A stretch of 12,328 nt of DNA, taken from assembly GCA_002415845.1 (NCBI GenBank), contig DIAR01000031.1, forward strand, positions 18,169-30,496, given 5' to 3'. The position numbers and the translations under genes were made by a program. Below, in pieces: positions 6,668-12,328 of the stretch (its first letter is position 1; every line of letters starts with the position of its first letter). The notes under the pieces were generated by a model. It searched no databases. It had not been told where the DNA came from and was given only the letters and a program-made list of their open reading frames with translations. The stretch comes from Candidatus Woesebacteria bacterium UBA5073 (GTDB lineage Bacteria > Patescibacteriota > Microgenomatia > UBA8517).

Positions 6668-8899
6668 ATGAAGGAAAAACTTAGGCTCTTAAAAGCCAGG
6701 GTCGGTGCAAAACTAAAAGTTCTTTTTGTTAATGAAAAAAGGGCCAAAAGAATAATTTTCTTTTCTTTTTTTGGCCTCATCTCTCTCTGGCTTCTCTGGG
6801 GTATTCCTCTTCCGACCAAGCTTTCCTCCAATAAACTTCCGGTTTCAACTAAACTTTTTGACCGAAACGGAAAATTAATTTATGAAATTTACACCAATCA
6901 AAGAAGAACACCCGTAAAACTGGCCGAATTACCTTCTTATATCAAAGAGGCAACCATCGCTATTGAAGATAAGGAATTTTATAAACATTATGGTTTTTCC
7001 ATTACCGGCATGGTTAGGGCCTTAAGAAACATCGTTTTCAGACAAAAACTCCAGGGCGGTTCAACCATTACCCAACAGTTGGTAAAAAATTCTCTTTTGA
7101 CACCCGAACGAACCATCAGGCGGAAACTGCGTGAATTTGCCTTAACGATTGTCGTGGAAACGATCTACACCAAAGATCAAATTTTGGAAATGTATCTAAA
7201 CCAAATTCCTTACGGTTCAACCGCCTATGGAATTCAGGCAGCGTCGGAACTTTATTTCAATAAAAACGCCAAGGATTTAAGTTTGGCCGAGGCAACGCTT
7301 TTGGCCGGTTTAACCCAAAGCCCAACCCGCTACTCCCCCTTTGGAGCCCACCCGGAAAATGCCAAAGCCAGACAGGAAACCGTTCTTAAAAGAATGGTTG
7401 AAGATAAAAAAATAACCCAGGGGCAAGCCGACGAAGTTAAAGCAACCCAACTTACCTATGCCGAATTTACACCTACCAAGGCCGCCCATTTTGCCTTATG
7501 GATTAAAGAACAACTGGCCGAAAAATACGGCGAGCGGATGGTTGAAGAAGGCGGCTTAAGAGTTACGACAACTTTGGATTTGGATCTTCAGGATTTTGCC
7601 CAAGAAGCGGTGGCAACAGAGGTGGCCAAACTCAAAAAACAAAAGGTCGGCAACGGAGCCATGATTGTGACGAGACCCAAAACCGGGGAAATTCTGTCGA
7701 TGGTTGGTTCCAAAGATTATTTTGCCACCGATGAAGACGGAAAAGTTAATGTTGTCCTGGCCAAAAGACAACCCGGTTCCTCAATTAAGCCCTTAAATTA
7801 TGCCCTAGCTTTAAAAGACGGAAAGGTTACACCCTCAACCGCCATGGCCGATATTCCCACCTGTTTTAATGTTGTCGGTCAACCGCTTTATTGTCCGGTT
7901 AACTATGATGGCCAATTCCATGGTTTGGTCCAGGTTCGCTTTGCCCTGGGTAATTCTTTTAACATTCCGGCCGTTCGGGTTTTGGCTTTAAACGGTATTG
8001 ATACTTTTGTTGAATTTGCAAGGAATATGGGTCTGACAACCCTTCAGGATCCGGACCAGTATGGCCTATCCTTAACTCTGGGCGGCGGCGAGGTCAGGCC
8101 GTTTGATATGGCGGTGGCTTTTGGTGTTTTTGCCAATCAGGGCATAAAACAACCCCTTATTTCCATTCTTAAAGTTGAAGACTGGAAAGGCAAAGTCTAT
8201 GAAGAAACCAAGCCCGACGATCTTTCCCTAACCGGTGAGCGGGTTTTAAATCCGGATGTCACCTTTTTAATTTCCCATATCCTTCTTGATAACAACGCCA
8301 GAAGTACGGCCTTCGGCGAAAGCTCATACCTTAACATCAAAGGCCACCCCGAAGTTTCGGTTAAAACCGGAACCACCAATGATCGAAGGGATAACTGGAC
8401 AGTCGGCTATACCAGTCAAATCGTAGCCGTGGTTTGGGTTGGCAACAATAACAACACCCCGATGAGCGGAGCCGTTTCCGGTGTTTCCGGTGCCTCCCCT
8501 ATTTTTAACAGAGTCATTAAAGAGGCTTTGGATAAAAGCGAAAAAGGGGCCTTTAACCAAGAAGACGAAGGCCATTCCTGGCCACTGCAACCCGACGGTG
8601 TGGTTGGTAAAAACATTTGTTGGCAAACAGGTCTTCTCCCCCCGGGTGATGAGGGCAATCCCGGTTGTCAAACCAGATTCGAATATTTCTTGGCCGACTA
8701 TCTGCCGCAAAAGGAAACGGGAGAGCGAACCGATCTTTTAATTGATAAGGTAACCCGGGAAATTGCCAAGTCAGATGCCGCACCCGAAACGGTAGAAACG
8801 CAAAATCATCCCATTTATCGGGACCCCTTAGGCTCAATTTATTGTTTGGATTGTGTTTTACCTACCCAACCAATAACCGTTCGTTATCCTCTTAAATAA
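6668..8899 (+). CDS. Class A penicillin-binding protein (GT51 glycosyltransferase + transpeptidase), first of a tandem pair
   Basis: Bifunctional peptidoglycan synthase that polymerises lipid II and cross-links peptides outside the membrane. Starting at ATG 6668 it has 743 residues. A basic cytoplasmic tail precedes one membrane helix (about 29-47). The GT51 domain (about 65-240) shows catalytic E100 in IEDKEFYKHYGF, GGSTITQQLVKN (130-141), RRKLREF (151-157) and QILEMYLNQIPYG (171-183). The transpeptidase domain (about 330-620) shows S371-S-I-K374 with nucleophile Ser371, S430-F-N432 and K566-T-G568-T. After it come Cys651, Cys667 and a C726-x2-C729 pair of unknown role. An in-frame TTG at 6650 is rejected because TATAAT at 6655-6660 suits a start at 6668. 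It is followed 28 nt later by a second PBP of the same architecture, evidently a tandem duplication. All catalytic motifs are intact. Confidence 0.95.
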   Translation: MKEKLRLLKARVGAKLKVLFVNEKRAKRIIFFSFFGLISLWLLWGIPLPTKLSSNKLPVSTKLFDRNGKLIYEIYTNQRRTPVKLAELPSYIKEATIAIEDKEFYKHYGFSITGMVRALRNIVFRQKLQGGSTITQQLVKNSLLTPERTIRRKLREFALTIVVETIYTKDQILEMYLNQIPYGSTAYGIQAASELYFNKNAKDLSLAEATLLAGLTQSPTRYSPFGAHPENAKARQETVLKRMVEDKKITQGQADEVKATQLTYAEFTPTKAAHFALWIKEQLAEKYGERMVEEGGLRVTTTLDLDLQDFAQEAVATEVAKLKKQKVGNGAMIVTRPKTGEILSMVGSKDYFATDEDGKVNVVLAKRQPGSSIKPLNYALALKDGKVTPSTAMADIPTCFNVVGQPLYCPVNYDGQFHGLVQVRFALGNSFNIPAVRVLALNGIDTFVEFARNMGLTTLQDPDQYGLSLTLGGGEVRPFDMAVAFGVFANQGIKQPLISILKVEDWKGKVYEETKPDDLSLTGERVLNPDVTFLISHILLDNNARSTAFGESSYLNIKGHPEVSVKTGTTNDRRDNWTVGYTSQIVAVVWVGNNNNTPMSGAVSGVSGASPIFNRVIKEALDKSEKGAFNQEDEGHSWPLQPDGVVGKNICWQTGLLPPGDEGNPGCQTRFEYFLADYLPQKETGERTDLLIDKVTREIAKSDAAPETVETQNHPIYRDPLGSIYCLDCVLPTQPITVRYPLK

Positions 8900-8913
8900 A
8901 TTTAATTTAAGGC

Positions 8914-8919
8914 TATAAT
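8914..8919 (+). promoter_or_regulatory. -10 element just upstream of the second PBP gene
   Basis: A perfect TATAAT lies in the 28-nt gap between the two PBP genes, 8 nt before the GTG at 8928. It would let the second PBP be made from its own leaderless or nearly leaderless transcript in addition to read-through. The -35 region is weak. The gap is AT-rich, so chance occurrence is possible, but the same spacing recurs at two other genes here. Confidence 0.45.
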
Positions 8920-8927
8920 AGCCGTAG

Positions 8928-11342
8928 GTGGTGAAGATTAAAAATGAACAACCTGCCCCAAACATAGTTTTTTTGGCCTTCGGACTTTTGAAAGGCTTTC
9001 TGATTGTCGTTGGAAAACCCTTTTATTTCATTCTTTCCTACTCGCTTATTTTTTTATTTGCCCTCTTCTATTTTTTTGGCCACCTCCTGGTTTTAATTCT
9101 TCAGCTACCTTTCCTGCTTTTTAAAGGAATTCGAACAATTGTCAAAAAAATAATTTTTGAAAAAAATAGGCCTGTCAAAGTTAAAAAAATTAAGGTTAAG
9201 GAATTTGAAATAAAAAGGGAGAGAAAGAAGCTCCGTTTTACATTTAAACTCCATCTTCCGAAAATTAAGTTCACGCTCCCAAAACTGCATTTTAAGGTAA
9301 GAATTAATACCAGGCAGATTAGTTTTCTTCTCTTTTGTTTATCCCTTTTCTTTTTTATCTGGTTCTTGGTTTTTAAAAATCTCCCCTCCCCCCGAACCTT
9401 AGTCAGCCGGGAAAGTGAAGTCTCAACCAAAATCTATGATCGCAACGGAGAACTCTTATATAAAATCTTCAAAAACAAAAACCGAACCCCCGTTTCTTTA
9501 AAAAGAATTCCCTTAACCGCAAGGCAAGCTACCCTGGCGGCCGAAGACGCCGAATTCTATCAGCATCTTGGTTTTTCGATTAAAGGCATGACCAGGGCTT
9601 TAATTAAAAACCTGAGGAAAGGAACCCTTTCCGGAGGTTCAACCATCACCCAGCAGTTGGTTAAAAATGCTCTGTTAACGCCGGAGAAAACCATCCTTAG
9701 AAAAATAAAAGAATTGATTCTGTCATTTGAAGTCGAGATGGTTTATTCCAAAGATCAAATTCTGGAAATGTATCTAAATGAGGTCAGTTACGGTGGAACA
9801 GCCTACGGAATTGAAGAAGCGGCCCAAAGTTATTTCGGCAAGAAGGTTGAAGATTTAAATTTAGCCGAAGCGGCTCTTTTGGCAGGGCTTCCCAAAAGCC
9901 CAACGAAATTCTCGCCTTTTGGAGCCAACCCGAATGCCTCTTTTGAACGTCAAAGGGAAGTTCTCTCTTTAATGACCATCAATAAATTCATTACCGAAGA
10001 AGAAAGGGTGGCCGCCGTTAACCAAAGTATAACTTTTAATGCCAACCGCATTGACATTAAAGCTCCGCATTTTGTCATGTTCGTCAAAGAAGCCTTAGTT
10101 GAAAAATATGGTGAAGAAATGGTTCAAAAAGGCGGCTTGGAAGTAGTCACCACCTTGGACTTTAAAATACAGGAGCTGGCCGAAAAAGAAGTAGCAGGAG
10201 AAATTGCCAGACTTGGACCTTTAAGAGTCACCAACGGTGCGGCTTTGGTCTTAAATCCAACAAACGGTGAAATTTTAGCCATGGTTGGTTCAAAAGACTA
10301 TTTTGATTTAAAAAATGACGGCAATGTTAATGTTACGACTGCCCTAAGACAACCAGGTTCTTCAATTAAGGTTGTTAATTATGCTTATGCTCTTTCCAAC
10401 GGCTATACCCCGGCCTCGATTTTGGATGATTCCCCGGTTTCTTTTAGTGTTCCAGGGCAACCTGTCTATACTCCCAAAAACTATGACGGAAAATACCGCG
10501 GCAATTTAACGCTTAGAAGTGCCTTTGCCGAATCAAGAAATATTCCGGCGGTTAAGGTTTTAGCCTCATATGGTGTTAATAAAATGATTGCTTTAGGCAC
10601 TAAAATGGGCATCACGACTTGGACCAATCCGCAAAATTACGGTTTGTCTTTAACCTTGGGTGGCGGTGAAGTTAAACTCATCGATGAAGCTATTGTCTAT
10701 TCAACCGTGGCCAATGACGGGCAAAAACCGGAATTAACCTTCATTCGGGAAGTAAAAAACTACAAGGGAAAAATCTTGGAAAAAGAAAGCAAAGCGGATC
10801 AGGAACAAATATTCTCCCCCGAAGTGGCTTTCCTTCTGAAAAGCATCTTAAGTGATAATGCAGCCAGAAGCCCGGCTTTCGGTGTCAATTCCGCCCTGGT
10901 CATTCCCAATCACCCCGAAGTAGCCGTTAAGACCGGGACCAGTAATAACTTAAAAGACAATCTGACTTTCGGCTTTAACCAAAACTTCCTGGTCGCCGTC
11001 TGGGTCGGCAATAACGACGGCTCACCCATGAGTCAGATTGCCTCCGGCGTAACCGGTGCCTCTCCTATCTTTAACCGGATTATGACTGCTCTTTTAAAAA
11101 GTCAGCCCAGTGTGGCCTGGGTTAAACCGGAGGGTGTGCTTTCCCTTTCCATTTGTTCTTTAACCGGCAGCTTAACCTGTGAGGGTTGTCCGGCCAAATA
11201 TGAATATTTCCTTAAAGGGAATGCACCCAACAAAATTTGCAGCAAAGAACAAATCGAAAAAATCCTGGAAGAAAAACAAAGAGCCGAAGAAACAAAAAAA
11301 CAGGGTCAAATTCTGCCTGAAGCAGCTTCGGTTACCAACTAA
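8928..11342 (+). CDS. Class A penicillin-binding protein with multi-helix N-terminal extension, second of a tandem pair
   Basis: Bifunctional peptidoglycan synthase, 804 residues from GTG 8928 (a second GTG follows at 8931; no nearby ATG is in frame). GT51 domain: E206 in AEDAEFYQHLGF, GGSTITQQLVKN (236-247), QILEMYLNEVSYG (277-289). Transpeptidase: S478-S-I-K481, S536-R-N538, K668-T-G670-T. It aligns with the upstream PBP from about residue 160 onward, with long identical stretches, so the two are tandem paralogues. Unlike its sister it has about 150 extra-long N-terminal residues: hydrophobic stretches at about 12-28 and 32-66, a very basic segment (70-128), then the usual membrane anchor (131-150). 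After the transpeptidase come Cys743, Cys751, Cys754 and Cys771, then a Glu/Lys-rich tail. It ends in a 4-nt tail-to-tail overlap with the opposing gene. GTG at 8928 is favoured by the TATAAT 8 nt upstream. Confidence 0.93.
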   Translation: MVKIKNEQPAPNIVFLAFGLLKGFLIVVGKPFYFILSYSLIFLFALFYFFGHLLVLILQLPFLLFKGIRTIVKKIIFEKNRPVKVKKIKVKEFEIKRERKKLRFTFKLHLPKIKFTLPKLHFKVRINTRQISFLLFCLSLFFFIWFLVFKNLPSPRTLVSRESEVSTKIYDRNGELLYKIFKNKNRTPVSLKRIPLTARQATLAAEDAEFYQHLGFSIKGMTRALIKNLRKGTLSGGSTITQQLVKNALLTPEKTILRKIKELILSFEVEMVYSKDQILEMYLNEVSYGGTAYGIEEAAQSYFGKKVEDLNLAEAALLAGLPKSPTKFSPFGANPNASFERQREVLSLMTINKFITEEERVAAVNQSITFNANRIDIKAPHFVMFVKEALVEKYGEEMVQKGGLEVVTTLDFKIQELAEKEVAGEIARLGPLRVTNGAALVLNPTNGEILAMVGSKDYFDLKNDGNVNVTTALRQPGSSIKVVNYAYALSNGYTPASILDDSPVSFSVPGQPVYTPKNYDGKYRGNLTLRSAFAESRNIPAVKVLASYGVNKMIALGTKMGITTWTNPQNYGLSLTLGGGEVKLIDEAIVYSTVANDGQKPELTFIREVKNYKGKILEKESKADQEQIFSPEVAFLLKSILSDNAARSPAFGVNSALVIPNHPEVAVKTGTSNNLKDNLTFGFNQNFLVAVWVGNNDGSPMSQIASGVTGASPIFNRIMTALLKSQPSVAWVKPEGVLSLSICSLTGSLTCEGCPAKYEYFLKGNAPNKICSKEQIEKILEEKQRAEETKKQGQILPEAASVTN

Positions 11343-12328
11343 TTTTGGCTTTGGTAAATTGACTTAATAATTTCCGGGAAAAAAGTTTCAACTTCTTTGG
11401 CAATCGTTCCCTTGGACATTAAAACCAAAATGTATGGTTTTGGCGCAAAGATTATACCGGCATCGTTTAAGACACCTGTTTCCCTACCAAACTTGTGAGC
11501 TACCCGAACATCAATTGGAACTCCTTTAGGTAAATAATCTTCATAGATGGTTTTGGTCAAATTGGTTAAAAGTTCTTCTTTGTTTTGTTCGGAAACTATT
11601 TTTCCCAAAAAAAGATTTTGAAAAAATAAACCAATATCTTCAGCCGTGGTTTGGTTCTTGGTGATATCGGTATTCTTCATTCCCAAGCTTTGGGCAAAAG
11701 TGTTAATTGCCCCGTCACCAAATTTTAGCCGCATGATATTGAAAGCCGTGTTGTCCGACTCCTGACCCATTAGTTTTAAGATCTCCCGATAGGATATTTG
11801 ATAGCCAACCGCTTTCCCAAAAAGACTTCCCGAACCGGCTATTTTATCGGATCCTTTAAGGGAATATTTTTCATCCAAGTTTAGTAAACCCTCTTCCGCT
11901 TGTTTAAAAGACAGGGCCATTACCGGCAACTTAATTAAAGAGGCCGCTTCCATCAGTTCATCTTCATTAACGCCATACACATAACCGCTGGATAGATTGA
12001 TAACCGAGAAAGCATAAACACCTGATAATTTATTCGTCTTATCGACAAACTCGTTGATGATTTTTTCCGACTTAAAAAGCTCTTCATCGGAAACGGTTTT
12101 CTTTTCCCCGATGGTAATCGTCTCTTCTTTAAAAAAATTAAGACTTGGCAACTTAAATCTTTTGACACCGGCCAGTTTCCATTCCCTGGCCCCCATCGCT
12201 GAAATAGCCGAAATTAAAACCGTTGCCAAAAGAGTAATCCCGACCAAATATCTTTCTTTTTTACCCCAAGGTTTAGGCGGTTCTTTTCTCTTTTTTTTAT
12301 TCTCGATTCTTTGTTTCCGAAGTTTTCT
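11339..12328 (-). CDS. Membrane-anchored class A beta-lactamase-fold serine hydrolase, 5' end missing
   Basis: The frame is open to the right window edge (329 residues visible), so the true start lies outside; a TTG at 12247 is only an internal codon. A Lys/Arg-rich cytoplasmic stretch is followed by a membrane helix (about 12187-12247). The outer domain has the SLIK (SxxK) nucleophile motif at 11941-11930, SDN at 11758-11750, and HKFG at 11497-11486 in place of the usual HKTG. The span between SDN and the following TTAED helix is short and has no ExxLN loop, so the Glu166 that lets class A enzymes deacylate penicillin appears absent. This fits the Beta-lactamase2-type family (PF13354) better than a resistance enzyme. 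It may act as a penicillin-binding or D,D-peptidase-like protein on the cell wall, in keeping with the two facing PBP genes. Substrate is unknown. Confidence 0.85.
   Translation of the reverse strand, partial: RKLRKQRIENKKKRKEPPKPWGKKERYLVGITLLATVLISAISAMGAREWKLAGVKRFKLPSLNFFKEETITIGEKKTVSDEELFKSEKIINEFVDKTNKLSGVYAFSVINLSSGYVYGVNEDELMEAASLIKLPVMALSFKQAEEGLLNLDEKYSLKGSDKIAGSGSLFGKAVGYQISYREILKLMGQESDNTAFNIMRLKFGDGAINTFAQSLGMKNTDITKNQTTAEDIGLFFQNLFLGKIVSEQNKEELLTNLTKTIYEDYLPKGVPIDVRVAHKFGRETGVLNDAGIIFAPKPYILVLMSKGTIAKEVETFFPEIIKSIYQSQN

Noticed and set aside
6544..6831. 95-aa minus-strand frame across the divergent promoter region
   Set aside because: It would overlap the start of the first PBP gene and the 195-aa gene in another frame; it reads as an antisense shadow with repeated Lys/Arg and Phe/Ser from AT-rich DNA.
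8416..8837. Several overlapping frames of 80-128 aa on the minus strand and one on the plus strand inside the first PBP gene
   Set aside because: They lie wholly within a gene with all catalytic motifs, and their translations show no family motifs.
12245..12247. TTG at 12247 as start of the beta-lactamase-fold gene
   Set aside because: The frame continues open to the window edge with a basic stretch typical of the cytoplasmic side before a membrane helix, so the true start is outside.

Overview
This window looks like a fragment of a small, tightly packed bacterial genome, most likely from the Candidate Phyla Radiation (Patescibacteria), perhaps the Microgenomates side. The grounds are 4-base gene overlaps, very short gaps, few Shine-Dalgarno sites, a DUF5667-type surface protein, single-pass membrane proteins without recognised family, and Lys/Glu-rich tails. 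UGA acts as a stop (two ATGA gene junctions) and Trp is encoded by UGG, so the ordinary bacterial code fits. The lineage is inferred from style and was not tested by phylogeny. No RNA genes, insertion sequences or CRISPR arrays were seen.

Left third (1-4703, minus strand): a deoxynucleotide operon in the order nrdR, nrdJ (864 aa), second nrdJ-like gene cut by the window edge. NrdR is the zinc-ribbon/ATP-cone repressor of ribonucleotide reductase (RNR) genes. Both enzymes carry the class II (adenosylcobalamin) reductase core but differ clearly: the distal one has an N-terminal ATP-cone, while the proximal one has none and ends in a TSCPD-type region and a Cys-rich tail. Upstream of nrdR a TTGACT-17-GATTAT promoter is covered by two NrdR-box-like 16-mers exactly 32 bp apart, so the operon probably controls itself.

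Middle (4843-6584, minus strand): three small genes. A Lys/Glu-tailed single-pass membrane protein overlaps by ATGA with a 165-aa HEPN-like protein (R-x4-H motif resembling the RnlA toxin domain). A DUF5667-like anchored protein follows, with its own extended -10 element immediately before its start codon.

Right half (6668-12328): cell-wall enzymes. Two tandem bifunctional class A penicillin-binding proteins (GT51 glycosyltransferase plus transpeptidase) are on the plus strand. The second has an unusual N-terminal extension of about 150 residues with several hydrophobic segments. Facing them is a membrane-anchored class A beta-lactamase-fold protein with SxxK and SDN but no visible Glu166 loop and KFG in place of KTG. 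Its 5' end lies beyond the window.

A theme across the window is start-codon architecture: at three genes a perfect TATAAT sits 6-8 nt before the start codon, predicting leaderless mRNAs, and one further gene has a predicted leader of only about 10 nt made up of the Shine-Dalgarno itself.
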